Notes: a model not told the origin generated them from the sequence alone. Numbered from the stretch's first letter, positions 1 to 8,015 are shown. The stretch: DNA of 64,000 nucleotides from Pseudonocardia xinjiangensis (GCF_012911925.1 NZ_JAAXKY010000009.1:24499-88498); one strand, 5' to 3'. Translations and numbers: made by a program.

Positions 1-1137
1 ACCCAGCACGACTGGGGGCGCCCGGTCGGGGACGTCAACGGCCACATCTCCGGCACGGCCACCCAGACGGACGTGCTCGTCCTCACCACGGACGTCGGGC
101 TCGAGGGCATCGGTGTCGGGACGCACGCCGAGATCGACCGCGTCTTCCCGAGCATCGACGGCGAGGACCCGCGCAGTGTCGTGGCGCTGTACGACCGGAT
201 GCTCGCGCGGGTCTTCAAGCTCGGGCACGCCGGTTCGGTCTTCGGGACGATCGGCGCTGTCGACCTCGCGCTCTGGGACCTCAAGGCCAAGGCCGCCGAC
301 GAGCCGCTCTGGCGCCTCCTCGGGGCGCGGAACCGGCACGTGCCCGGCTACGCGTCGGCCCTGGAGATCGCGCTCGCGGACGAACAGCTCGCCGAGGTCT
401 ACGGCGCCTTCGCCGACCGCGGGTACGGCGCCGCCAAGCTCAAGGGCGGCCGCTACCTGGATCACGACCTGCGCCGCCTGGGCATCCTGCGGGACATCTT
501 CGCCGTCAACTCCTCCGCGCCGGGGCTCATGTTCGACGCCAACGAGTCCTGGCACCGGTCCCAGGCGGTCCGCTACGTCAGCCGGCTCGAGGAGCAGGTC
601 GACCTGACCTGGGTCGAGGAGCCCGTCCGGCGCTGGGACACAGCGGGGATGGCCGCCGTCCGAGCCGGGATCCGCGCCGGCGTGGCGAGCGGGGAGAACC
701 TCACGGGGATCGAGCAGCTACGCCCCCTGCTCGACGCCGACGCGCTCGACATCGTGCAGGTCGGGTCGTCCTGGGGCATCACCCATCTCCTGCGCGCCGC
801 GGCGCTGGCGCACGGCCACGACCTGCCCGTCAGCCCCATCGGCTTCACCTCCGTCATCGCCCCGGCGGCAGCGGCCGTCCCCAACCTGCTCGCCGTGGAG
901 GTGCAGGACGTCAAGCCGCCCCGCGGGCTGAGCATCGACCAGGAGGTCGCCGACGGCGGCATCGTCCTGGGCGACGCCCCGGGCAACGGCATCACCGTCG
1001 ACGAGGAGCTGTTACGCGCGCTGGGGGAGGGCCAGGGCTGGGCCGAGGTCGCAGGCCCGCACGTGCGCCCGGACCGGGCGGGGCTGCGCCTGGTACCCGA
1101 GGCCGACGGGGGCGCCCTGCGCCCGGCGCACTTCTGA
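1..1137 (+). CDS. Enolase-superfamily sugar-acid dehydratase (5' end outside window)
   Basis: The frame is open from the first base, so the N-terminus is missing; 378 residues are visible. It looks like a mandelate racemase/muconate-lactonizing-type enzyme: a KLK motif near visible residue 145, then acidic metal ligands in DANESW, VEEP and SGENL, and a late His in AHGHDLPVSPI. The family abstracts the proton alpha to a carboxylate with Mg2+; the sugar-acid members dehydrate aldonates such as L-fuconate, L-rhamnonate or galactonate to 2-keto-3-deoxy acids. The next gene, a lactonase-type amidohydrolase, starts one base after the stop, which fits a lactone-to-acid-to-keto-acid order. The exact substrate cannot be read from the sequence. 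Confidence 0.85.
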   Translation, partial: TQHDWGRPVGDVNGHISGTATQTDVLVLTTDVGLEGIGVGTHAEIDRVFPSIDGEDPRSVVALYDRMLARVFKLGHAGSVFGTIGAVDLALWDLKAKAADEPLWRLLGARNRHVPGYASALEIALADEQLAEVYGAFADRGYGAAKLKGGRYLDHDLRRLGILRDIFAVNSSAPGLMFDANESWHRSQAVRYVSRLEEQVDLTWVEEPVRRWDTAGMAAVRAGIRAGVASGENLTGIEQLRPLLDADALDIVQVGSSWGITHLLRAAALAHGHDLPVSPIGFTSVIAPAAAAVPNLLAVEVQDVKPPRGLSIDQEVADGGIVLGDAPGNGITVDEELLRALGEGQGWAEVAGPHVRPDRAGLRLVPEADGGALRPAHF

Positions 1138-1138
1138 G

Positions 1139-2023
1139 GTGGGCAACGAGCAGCGGGTGCCGGGGCCCGTCGTCGACGCCCACCTGCACGTCTGGGACCC
1201 GGCGCTGACCTCCTACCCCTGGCTCGTCGGCGGCCCGCCGGTCATCAACCGCGCCTTCGCGCTCGACGACGTCGTCCCCGACCTCGAGGCGGCGGGCGTC
1301 GACTCGGTCGTGCTCGTGCAGTCGGCCGACGACGTCGCCGACACCGAACTGATGCTCGAGTGCGCCCGCAAGGACGCGCGCGTCGCGGGGGTGGTGGCCT
1401 ACGCCCCGCTTCAGGACCCGGAGGAGACCGGCCGCCTCCTCGACCGTTACCGCTCCGCCGAGCCCGTCGTGCGCGGCATCCGGGTCCTGGTTCACGAGCA
1501 GCCCGACCCGTGGTGGCTGCTGCGCGACGAGGTCATCGAGGGGCTCACCGCACTCTCGCGCAGCGGGCTGACCTTCGACCTCGTCGCCGTGCTGCCCGAG
1601 CACCTGCGCGCGGCGCTGCGGGTGTCCGAGCTGCTGCCCGACCTGCCCATGGTGCTCGACCACCTCGGCCACCCTCCGCTGGACGGGGGCGGCCGGCAGG
1701 GCGAATGGTGGGACCTCGTCGCCGCGGTCGCCCGGAACCCGCGTGCCCACGCGAAGGTGAGCGGGCTCTACCCGGGCGGGCCGGGGGAGCCGTCGGCGGC
1801 CGTGGGGCGGGTGCGTCCGAGCGTCGAACACGCCCTCGACGTCTTCGGGCCCGCGCGGCTCATGTACGGCGGGGACTGGCCCATCTCGCTCCTGCACGGC
1901 GGCTACCCCGCGACCTGGCCACTCGCCACGGAGCTGCTCAGCGGCCTGTCCCGGCCCGAGCGCGACGACGTGCTGGGTGGCACCGCGACACGCTTCTACC
2001 GACTCGACGAGCCCCGGCGGTGA
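1139..2023 (+). CDS. Amidohydrolase-2 family sugar lactonase
   Basis: The 294-residue protein has the metal-dependent TIM-barrel layout of the amidohydrolase-2 (PF04909) family: an HxH motif in VVDAHLHVWDP at residues 12-22, VLDHLGHPP in the middle, and the conserved Asp in YGGDWPI near the C-terminus. Characterised relatives hydrolyse L-fucono- or L-rhamnono-1,4-lactone to the aldonic acid. It starts with GTG one base after the dehydratase stop, so the two are co-translated in one operon. Function as a lactonase is inferred from family and context; other cyclic esters or decarboxylase chemistry remain possible. Confidence 0.82.
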   Translation: MGNEQRVPGPVVDAHLHVWDPALTSYPWLVGGPPVINRAFALDDVVPDLEAAGVDSVVLVQSADDVADTELMLECARKDARVAGVVAYAPLQDPEETGRLLDRYRSAEPVVRGIRVLVHEQPDPWWLLRDEVIEGLTALSRSGLTFDLVAVLPEHLRAALRVSELLPDLPMVLDHLGHPPLDGGGRQGEWWDLVAAVARNPRAHAKVSGLYPGGPGEPSAAVGRVRPSVEHALDVFGPARLMYGGDWPISLLHGGYPATWPLATELLSGLSRPERDDVLGGTATRFYRLDEPRR

Positions 2024-2076
2024 CGACGAGCACGCCCCGCGGCGCTGCGCCGCACCCCGACCACGATGGAGGACCC

Positions 2077-3141
2077 GTGCCCACGACCCACCGCGCAGCC
2101 CAGTACCGGGGGGAGAGGACGATCACCGCCACCGTGGTCGGGCGGACGCCGCCCGGGCCCGGCCAGGTCGAGATCGCCCCCGCCTACACCGGCATCTGCG
2201 GTACCGACCTGCATATCGCCGCCGGGGACATGGACGCCCGGGTGAGCCTGCCCGCCGTCATCGGCCATGAGACCGCCGGCCGCGTCACGGCCGTCGGGGA
2301 GGGCGTGTCCGGCTGGTCCCCCGGCGACCCGGTCACCGTCGTCCCGCTGCGGCCCGACGGCACCTGCCCCGCCTGCCGGGCCGGCAACGGCCACGTCTGC
2401 GAGCACATGGACTTCCTCGGCATCGACAGCCCCGGAGCACTGGCGGAGCACTGGGTCGTGCCCGAACACACGCTCCTGCGGCTGCCCGAGGACCTGTCCC
2501 TGCGTACCGCGGCGCTCCTGGAGCCCACGGCGGTCGCCGTACACGACGTCCGGCGCGCGCGCCTGGGCGCGGGGGAGTCCGCGCTCGTGGTGGGCGGCGG
2601 GCCCGTCGGCCTGCTCATCGCCCTCGTCGCCCGCGCGGGGGGAGCGGACGTCGTCGTCGCGGAGCCGGACGCGACCCGCCGTGGCACCGCCGCGGACCTG
2701 GGGCTCGACATCGTGGACCCGCGTGAGCAGGACGTCTCCGCCGTCGTGCGCGAGCGCACCGAGGGGGCGGGAGCCCGGGTGGCCTTCGAGGTCAGCGGGA
2801 CCCAGTCCGGCCTGGACACCGCGGTCGCCGCACTGGCCGTGCGCGGCCGGCTGTGCCAGGTGGGCATCCACGCCGCCCCGCGCACGGTCGACCTGCACCG
2901 CTTCTTCTGGCGCGAGCTCGAGCTGCTCGGCGCGCGGCTCTACACCCGCGCGGACTGGGAGGAGGCCGTGCGCCTCGTCGCGTCCGGCGAGCTGCCGGTC
3001 GACCGCCTCGTCAGCCGGATCGTGCCACTCGAGGAGGTGGGGGAGGCCTTCACCGCCCTCGCCACCGGAGGCGGTGTCGTCAAGGTGCTCGTGGACTGCC
3101 AGGCCGGTGCTCCCGGGAACACCCGGGGCGGCACGGCGTGA
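2077..3141 (+). CDS. Zinc-dependent alcohol/sorbitol dehydrogenase-type oxidoreductase
   Basis: A GTG start at 2077 is chosen because a GGAGGA ribosome site lies four to nine bases upstream; the 354-residue product then begins just before the GroES-like domain. GICGTDLHI and GHETAG carry catalytic zinc ligands, and the structural-zinc lobe DGTCPACRAGNGHVC has three Cys plus an Asp where the first Cys is usual. The nucleotide-binding fold shows VVGGGPVGLL near residue 170. Family members oxidise polyols or sugars with NAD(P)+. In this operon it probably oxidises a sugar to its lactone or a later keto-acid intermediate. Its TGA overlaps the next GTG start. Confidence 0.88.
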   Translation: MPTTHRAAQYRGERTITATVVGRTPPGPGQVEIAPAYTGICGTDLHIAAGDMDARVSLPAVIGHETAGRVTAVGEGVSGWSPGDPVTVVPLRPDGTCPACRAGNGHVCEHMDFLGIDSPGALAEHWVVPEHTLLRLPEDLSLRTAALLEPTAVAVHDVRRARLGAGESALVVGGGPVGLLIALVARAGGADVVVAEPDATRRGTAADLGLDIVDPREQDVSAVVRERTEGAGARVAFEVSGTQSGLDTAVAALAVRGRLCQVGIHAAPRTVDLHRFFWRELELLGARLYTRADWEEAVRLVASGELPVDRLVSRIVPLEEVGEAFTALATGGGVVKVLVDCQAGAPGNTRGGTA

Positions 3142-3899
3142 GCGGGCTGTTCGACCTCACCGGGCGCCTGGCCGTCGTCACGGGCGCGACCCGGGGCATC
3201 GGGGCCGCCGCGGCCGTCGCGCTGGCGGCCGCCGGCGCCGACGTCGTCGGCTTGGGCTCCACCCGCCCCCCGGGGGACGACGTCGCCGGTGCCGTCCGCG
3301 CGCACGGGCGTACCTTCGAAGGGCTTGCCGCCGACCTGTCCGACCGCGCCGCCGTCCAGCAGCTGGCGGCCGACCTGGCACGCCGCGAACGCCCGATCGA
3401 CGTGCTGGTCAACAACGCGGGCACGATCCGGCGCGAGCCCGCGGTCTCGCACTCCCTGGCCGACTGGGACGAGGTGCTCGCCGTCGACCTGACGAGCCAG
3501 TTCGTGCTCGCGCAGGCGCTGGGGCGCTCGATGGTCGAGCGCGGTCGCGGGAAGATCGTGTTCACGGCGTCGCTCCTGAGCTTCCAGGGCGGCATCACGG
3601 TGCCCGGCTACGCGGCCGCCAAGCACGCCGTCGCGGGCCTGACCAAGGCGCTGGCCAACGAGTGGGCACCCCGCGGGGTCAACGTCAACGCGGTAGCCCC
3701 GGGGTACGTGGCGACCGACAACACGCAGGCCCTGCGAGACGACCCCGACCGCTCGCGCAGCATCCTGGAACGGATCCCCGCGGGGCGATGGGCGTCGCCG
3801 CAGGACATCGCGGGCGCCGTCGTCTACCTCGCGAGCCCGGCGGCCGACTACGTGCACGGCGTCGTGCTGCCCGTCGACGGCGGATGGCTGGCGCGATGA
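3138..3899 (+). CDS. KduD-like short-chain dehydrogenase
   Basis: The GTG start at 3138 overlaps the upstream stop as GTGA. The 253-residue protein is a classical SDR with TGATRGIG at residues 15-22, NNAG, and the YxxxK pair in PGYAAAKHA. The segment LLSFQGGITVPGYAAAKHA and the tail DYVHGVVLPVDGGWLAR closely resemble KduD (2-dehydro-3-deoxy-D-gluconate 5-dehydrogenase) and gluconate 5-dehydrogenases. In a dehydratase operon it would act on the 2-keto-3-deoxy acid, as in the non-phosphorylating L-fucose/L-rhamnose routes. The substrate is an inference. Confidence 0.85.
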   Translation: MSGLFDLTGRLAVVTGATRGIGAAAAVALAAAGADVVGLGSTRPPGDDVAGAVRAHGRTFEGLAADLSDRAAVQQLAADLARRERPIDVLVNNAGTIRREPAVSHSLADWDEVLAVDLTSQFVLAQALGRSMVERGRGKIVFTASLLSFQGGITVPGYAAAKHAVAGLTKALANEWAPRGVNVNAVAPGYVATDNTQALRDDPDRSRSILERIPAGRWASPQDIAGAVVYLASPAADYVHGVVLPVDGGWLAR

Positions 3900-3975
3900 G
3901 CGGGGTGCACCGTCGGCGAGCGCGGCCCGCGGCAACCGACCGGTGCGGGAGCGGACTGACGACGAGGAGGACGAC

Positions 3976-4302
3976 GTGATCGTGGCGCTGCACTCGCGGC
4001 TTCTGGAGGGGCACGAGCACGACTACGACCGGGACCATGCGCGCGTACCCGACGATCTCGCGGAAGCCTTCGCGCGGCACGGCATCCGCGACTGGCGCAT
4101 CTGGCGTGACGGCCTCGACGTCTTCCACCTCGTCGAGTGCGACGACTTCGTCGCTTCCATGACCGCTATGGGCGAGGAGCCGGCGAACGAGGCGTGGCAG
4201 GGCGTCATCGACCGGCACGTGAAGGGCTTCAGCGGCGACGGAACGGACTTCTCCAGCTGGGGTCTGCGCCACGTCTTCAGCCTGTCGGACCAGACCGCCT
4301 GA
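3976..4302 (+). CDS. L-rhamnose mutarotase family protein (RhaM/RhaU-like)
   Basis: The GTG at 3976 is preceded by GAGGAGG at 3964-3970, giving a 108-residue protein. The sequence carries LHSRLLEG, YDRDHARVPDDL and an internal DWRIWRDG with FHLVE, the pattern of the L-rhamnose mutarotase family (PF05336), whose members interconvert anomers of L-rhamnose or related 6-deoxysugars and are about 105 residues long. Its position as the last gene of the operon argues that the pathway substrate is a 6-deoxyhexose such as L-fucose or L-rhamnose. Identification rests on motif resemblance. Confidence 0.78.
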   Translation: MIVALHSRLLEGHEHDYDRDHARVPDDLAEAFARHGIRDWRIWRDGLDVFHLVECDDFVASMTAMGEEPANEAWQGVIDRHVKGFSGDGTDFSSWGLRHVFSLSDQTA

Positions 4303-4303
4303 C

Positions 4304-4324
4304 CTCGGGGCTCTACCACCCGAG
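4304..4324. terminator. Possible bidirectional hairpin terminator
   Basis: CTCGGG (4304-4309) can pair with CCCGAG (4319-4324) across a nine-base loop. It sits between the convergent ends of the mutarotase gene and the MarR gene. The stem is only six pairs and no U-tract follows, so the call is weak. Confidence 0.35.
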
Positions 4325-4338
4325 AAGTAGGACGGGGC

Positions 4339-4836
4339 CTAGCGTCGGCGGCGAGGCGCTGCCGAACGGGGCGGCGCCGAGCGCATGTGGTCGCGCACCG
4401 GCGAGAGCAGGTCGGCGAGAGCCTGGGCGTCCGTGCGTGACAGTGGCTGGAAGAGCTGGCGGCTGATGACCTCGGTGTGGCCGGGCAGGACCTTGGTGAG
4501 CAGCGCCCGCCCGCCAGGCGTGATCGTGACCGTGACGCCACGCTCGTCGTCCGTGGCAGGCGTACGCGTGATCAGGCCCGCCTTCTCGAGCAGGCCCGCC
4601 TGGTAGGTCAACCCACTGCGGCTGTAGACGACGCCGTCGGCCAGGTCGGTCATCCGTTCGCTACCCGTCGGCGAGTTGAGACCAAGGCGCGCCAAGAGCT
4701 GGAACTGGACGTAGCTCAGGTCGCCGACCTCGCGCAGCTGCTGCTCGACCGCATGTCGCAGCAGGCCCGCCACCTCCATGAGGGCGAAGTACGCGCGCAG
4801 CTGGACGGCGTCCAGGGACGGCGGCGTGTCAGGCAT
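4339..4836 (-). CDS. MarR-family transcriptional regulator
   Basis: The 165-residue protein has the MarR winged-helix layout: an N-terminal dimerisation helix, LSYVQFQLLARLG, the recognition region DGVVYSRSGLTYQAGLLEKAGLITR and the wing DDERGVTVTITPGGRALL. An Arg-rich tail ends it. It is divergent from a quinone-oxidoreductase-like gene, and the 115-bp gap between them holds three copies of one palindrome, so it most likely represses itself and that neighbour. The ligand is unknown; relatives often sense phenolics or oxidants. Confidence 0.88.
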   Translation of the reverse strand: MPDTPPSLDAVQLRAYFALMEVAGLLRHAVEQQLREVGDLSYVQFQLLARLGLNSPTGSERMTDLADGVVYSRSGLTYQAGLLEKAGLITRTPATDDERGVTVTITPGGRALLTKVLPGHTEVISRQLFQPLSRTDAQALADLLSPVRDHMRSAPPRSAAPRRRR

Positions 4837-4853
4837 GCCACGAGGCTACCAGT

Positions 4854-4926
4854 TGCTTCAAGCTCGAAGCACTTGCTTCGACTCCGAAGCACTGCTAGCG
4901 TGCCAGGATGCTTCAGTTTCGAAGCA
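4854..4926. promoter_or_regulatory. Three TGCTTC-N6-GAAGCA operators in the MarR/oxidoreductase divergent promoter
   Basis: The same 18-bp inverted repeat TGCTTC-N6-GAAGCA occurs at 4854-4871, 4874-4891 and 4909-4926. All arms are perfect; only the six-base spacers differ. Copies one and two are 20 bp apart (two helical turns), copies two and three 35 bp. A rightward promoter can be drawn as TTGCTT (4873-4878), a 17-bp spacer and TAGCGT (4896-4901), so copy two covers the -35 element. MarR dimers typically bind 16-20 bp palindromes of this type. Confidence 0.82.
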
Positions 4927-4951
4927 CATGTCGTCGAGAGTGAGGCGCCCG

Positions 4952-5896
4952 ATGAAGGCAGTCCGATTCCACGAGTACGGCGGTCCCGACGTCCTCCGCT
5001 ACGAGGACGTGGACCAGCCGGTGCCGAGCGCCGGGCAGGTGCGGGTGCGCGTCGCCGCGACGACGTTCAACGGCGTCGACGGCAACATCCGCGCGGGTCT
5101 CATGCAGGGGCCGATGCCCCTCACCCTGCCGCACATCCCCGGCCTGGACGTCGCGGGAACGATCGACGCACTCGGCGAGGGCGTCAGCGGACTCGAGGTG
5201 GGTGACCAGGTCATCGGCTTCCTCCCGTTCGTCGACGACGGTGCCTCGGCGGAGTACGTCCTCGCGCCCATCGAGAGCCTTGCGCCCGCACCTACCAGCA
5301 TCCCGCTGGCCGATGCGGCCGCGCTGCCCCTGGTTGGTCTCACCGCGTGGCAGGCCCTCTTCGACCACGCCGAGCTCGAGGCCGGGCAACGGGTCCTGAT
5401 CAGCGGCGCCGGTGGGGCTGTCGGTGGCTACGCGGTCCAGCTGGCCAGGACAGCCGGCGCCCACGTGATCGCCGTCGCCGGCCCGCGCGGCAGGGACCAG
5501 GTCACAGCGAACGGCGCCGCCGAGGTCATCGACCACACCACCACCGACGTGACCACCGCGGTCAGCGAGCCCGTCGACGTCCTACTGAACCTCGCACCGA
5601 TCGACCCTGCCCGGTTCGCTGCCTTGGCCGCCCTGGTCCGCGACGGCGGCGTCGTGGTCAGCACCACCGTGTGGATGCCCGCCCCCGGCGACGAGGACCG
5701 CGGCGTGCGTGGGATCGACGTGTTCGTCAACAGCGACGCCAAGCAACTGTCCGAGCTCGTTGCCCGGCTCGACCGCGGCGAGCTTGCCGTCGACGTCGCT
5801 CACCGAGTCCCCCTCAGCGACCTGCCGGCCATCCACGCCGCCGCAGCCGCCGGCTCCCTCCAGGGCAAGGTCGTCGTTCTGCCGAACGCCGACTGA
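4952..5896 (+). CDS. Zinc-less quinone oxidoreductase-like MDR protein
   Basis: The ATG at 4952 begins the typical MKAVRFHEYGGPDVL opening of medium-chain quinone oxidoreductases; the 314-residue length fits. A GroES-like domain comes first, then LISGAGGAVGGYAVQLA, the NADP-binding loop, near residue 150. No structural-zinc Cys cluster is present. Members reduce quinones, enones or alkenals with NADPH. The divergent MarR gene and the triple operator suggest induction by a toxic phenolic or quinone, which is inference. Confidence 0.87.
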   Translation: MKAVRFHEYGGPDVLRYEDVDQPVPSAGQVRVRVAATTFNGVDGNIRAGLMQGPMPLTLPHIPGLDVAGTIDALGEGVSGLEVGDQVIGFLPFVDDGASAEYVLAPIESLAPAPTSIPLADAAALPLVGLTAWQALFDHAELEAGQRVLISGAGGAVGGYAVQLARTAGAHVIAVAGPRGRDQVTANGAAEVIDHTTTDVTTAVSEPVDVLLNLAPIDPARFAALAALVRDGGVVVSTTVWMPAPGDEDRGVRGIDVFVNSDAKQLSELVARLDRGELAVDVAHRVPLSDLPAIHAAAAAGSLQGKVVVLPNAD

Positions 5897-5961
5897 CGCC
5901 ACCCACGCCAGGAGCTCGTCCTGCTGTCGGAGGTGCTCCTGGCGGGCGAGCCGTTACGGCA

Positions 5962-6246
5962 TCACGTCGTCCCGGCCGGATCCGTCGGTCCCGGCCGGAG
6001 GGGCGCGATCGGGCCTCCGCCCCCGCCTCGGCCGCGCGGCTCCACCGCGATGGTCACCGGATGGGCCGGCGCAACCCGGCTGCCCGCTCCGGGTAGCTGC
6101 GCGATGACGACTCCGCTGACCGGGAGCGGCTCGGCCGGATCCGCCGCGACCGCGACCACCCGCGCGTTGAAGGCGAGTTCGTGCGCCTCACGCACCTCCA
6201 GCCCGACGAGGGCCGGTACCAACACTCTCTCCTGCTCTCCCACCAT
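5962..6246 (-). CDS. Small single-PASTA-domain protein
   Basis: The 94-residue frame contains one clear PASTA-type repeat: VPALVGLEVREAHELA, then the GVVIAQLPGAGSRV core and VTIAVEP. PASTA domains normally occur in tandem on Ser/Thr kinases and penicillin-binding proteins and bind muropeptides. Here there is no signal peptide, kinase or membrane segment, and a Gly-rich tail follows. The ATG at 6246 has an AGGAGA almost touching it, so the neighbouring GTG codons could be the true start. It is convergent with the oxidoreductase and lies beyond the heme oxygenase gene on the same strand. Confidence 0.6.
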   Translation of the reverse strand: MVGEQERVLVPALVGLEVREAHELAFNARVVAVAADPAEPLPVSGVVIAQLPGAGSRVAPAHPVTIAVEPRGRGGGGGPIAPLRPGPTDPAGTT

Positions 6247-6453
6247 TCTCCTGCTCGATTCCCCGGTGCTGCCCGAGGCGGGATCATCTGGGACCCCCTC
6301 GTCCCGCCCAAATAGGACGATATCGGTCGAATCAGGCCGACGTGCCGCGCGGGGGTCCGGGCAATCGCCCACCCCATCAGGTCGATCTCGTCCGGGGCGC
6401 GCCGCGCACACCGAGCCGAACTCGGCACCCCCACCGGCGGCGGGGCGCCGGCC

Positions 6454-7122
6454 TTACGCCGCCTGGTACCGGTGCATGTCCTCGGCGAGCTCGGCGAACA
6501 CCGCGACGTTGCACTCGAAAGCGGTGAGCGTCTCGTCGACGACCCTGGTTCGGTCGGTCTCGTTCCATGGGGCGGTGTCGAGCTTGGCGCGGTAGCGGTC
6601 GCGGAATGCCGGGGCGCTGCCGATCCCGTCGAAGTGGTAGAACGACGCGCCCTTGTCGACGATGCCGTAGTTCGTGGCCAGCAACCGGCGGATGATCTGA
6701 CCGCCTGCGATGTCGCCGAGGTAACGGGTGTAGTGGTGGGCGACATAACCGCCTGCCCACGCCGACGCCTCGTGAATGCGTCGCACGTACGACTCGGTGG
6801 CGGGGAGCGGGCGGATCGTCTCGCGCCAGTCCGGCCCGACGAGGAATGCCATGTCGGCCTCGAGCTTCGGCAGCCTGCGCAGCTCGTCGAAGACGAACTC
6901 GTGACCGGTGTCGTCGGCGGCCATGGTGTCGCTGACCTGTTCGATCGCCCGGTAGATGAAGTAGTACTGGATCGCGAGCTGCGTGTAGCCGGCCAGCGTG
7001 AGCTCGTTGCCCAACAGCGCGTTCATGTAGCCGGAGTGGTTGGCGCGCTCGTGGGCGCTCCTGGTGGACGCGCGCAGCGTCGCGGAGAACGGGGCCGAGA
7101 CGAGGTCCGTGGTCACCGGCAT
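6454..7122 (-). CDS. hmuO: Biliverdin-producing heme oxygenase
   Basis: The 222-residue protein matches HmuO-type heme oxygenases (about 215 residues). STRSAHERANHS contains the proximal heme His (about residue 24), and YLGDIAGGQII is the flexible distal-helix motif with the conserved Gly pair. It opens heme to biliverdin, CO and free iron in the cytoplasm. ATG at 7122 follows GAGGAG at good spacing. A TetR gene lies 75 bp upstream on the same strand, and the gap holds an iron box and a separate perfect palindrome, so expression probably answers to iron and to the TetR ligand. Confidence 0.92.
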   Translation of the reverse strand: MPVTTDLVSAPFSATLRASTRSAHERANHSGYMNALLGNELTLAGYTQLAIQYYFIYRAIEQVSDTMAADDTGHEFVFDELRRLPKLEADMAFLVGPDWRETIRPLPATESYVRRIHEASAWAGGYVAHHYTRYLGDIAGGQIIRRLLATNYGIVDKGASFYHFDGIGSAPAFRDRYRAKLDTAPWNETDRTRVVDETLTAFECNVAVFAELAEDMHRYQAA

Positions 7123-7144
7123 GGGCGTCTCCTCGGGGCAACGA

Positions 7145-7161
7145 TCTGACACCTTGTCAGA
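7145..7161. promoter_or_regulatory. 17-bp perfect palindrome in the heme oxygenase leader
   Basis: TCTGACA (7145-7151) and TGTCAGA (7155-7161) form a perfect 7-3-7 inverted repeat between the predicted -10 region (TATGGT on the minus strand, 7165-7170) and the ribosome site. Its size and place fit an operator for the TetR protein encoded just upstream. Confidence 0.6.
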
Positions 7162-7185
7162 AAGACCATAGGTCATCAGCGCGAG

Positions 7186-7199
7186 TAAGGCTACCCTTA
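7186..7199. promoter_or_regulatory. DtxR/IdeR-type iron box upstream of hmuO
   Basis: TAAGGCTACCCTTA agrees with the 14-base half of the DtxR/IdeR consensus (TTAGGCTAACCTAA) at 11 positions. It overlaps the TetR stop codon and the -35 area for hmuO. DtxR control of heme oxygenase is established in Corynebacterium, so iron repression is a reasonable reading. Confidence 0.55.
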
Positions 7200-7814
7200 T
7201 CCAGCGGTCGTCTCGTCGGCCTCGGTCGCTCCGACTGCTCGCAACACGAACCGGACGGCGGCCTCGACGGCGCGATCCAGCTGCTCGGGCGGCACATCGA
7301 CAACCTGCCGACTGGTCAGTGCCGCAGTGATCATCGGGAGCAGGATGTCCGGATCCTCGGCCAGCAGCCGCCCCGCACGCCGGCCGGCGTCGAGAATCTC
7401 GCGCAGCTGCTCGGTGATCGGGTCGGCGTGCGCACTGATCCGCCGGTATGCGGCCGGGGCGAGCGCGGAGGCCAGCGCAGTGCCCGGCGGGAGGTGGTAC
7501 TCGGCGAGCACGCGCAGCTGCAGTCGCACGAATGTGGCGAGCTTGGCCACCGGGTCGGGAACCGCGTCGACGGCCTCGCGCAGCCGGTCGACGTAGTGGG
7601 CGGCCTCGGCCTCGACGAAGGCGACGAGCAGGCTGTCCTTGTCGGGGAAGTGGTTGTACATGGCGGTACGACCGAGGCCGGCCTCCGCCGCGACCCCGGC
7701 GAGGGTGACCGCGTCGAACCCCCGCTCGTAGAGCTGGGTGCGCAGCACCTCGAAGACCCGGGCCCGCACCTGCTGGCGGTGGGCATGCAGCGAGCCCCCG
7801 ATGATCTTCGGCAT
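7197..7814 (-). CDS. TetR-family regulator upstream of heme oxygenase
   Basis: The 205-residue protein has a TetR DNA-binding domain at residues 20-65: FDAVTLAGVAAEAGLGRTAMYNHFPDKDSLL. The remainder is an all-helical ligand domain of normal size. A GGAGGGAGG ribosome site precedes the ATG. The heme oxygenase gene follows on the same strand, and a 17-bp palindrome in the gap is a likely operator. Heme or a porphyrin is a plausible ligand but nothing in the sequence proves it. Confidence 0.88.
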   Translation of the reverse strand: MPKIIGGSLHAHRQQVRARVFEVLRTQLYERGFDAVTLAGVAAEAGLGRTAMYNHFPDKDSLLVAFVEAEAAHYVDRLREAVDAVPDPVAKLATFVRLQLRVLAEYHLPPGTALASALAPAAYRRISAHADPITEQLREILDAGRRAGRLLAEDPDILLPMITAALTSRQVVDVPPEQLDRAVEAAVRFVLRAVGATEADETTAG

Positions 7815-7841
7815 CGCGCACCTCCCTCCGCCCGGGCCTGT

Positions 7842-7856
7842 GAAGGCAAACCTAGG
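7842..7856. promoter_or_regulatory. Second possible iron box upstream of the TetR gene
   Basis: GAAGGCAAACCTAGG lies about 30 bp before the TetR start. Its GGCAAACCTAG part matches nine of eleven positions of one arm of the DtxR/IdeR consensus, but the other arm is poor. Confidence 0.35.
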
Positions 7857-8015
7857 GGACGCGCCTCGATCGGACTCTGACGAACGGGGAACGTCGGCGG
7901 GACCCCGAGAGGACCCGGGTCGTCACGCTGAGTTCGCCCGCACGGTCGCCTGGGTCGGCGTGGGCGCACACCGGATGGCGGCGCATGTCGCCCGATCGGG
8001 CGATCGCAGGAGACT

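Noticed and set aside
1360..2076. Upstream extension of the alcohol dehydrogenase frame into the lactonase gene
   Set aside because: The extension is Arg/Ala/Pro-rich, overlaps a recognised gene, and GTG 2077 has a good ribosome site right before the conserved domain.
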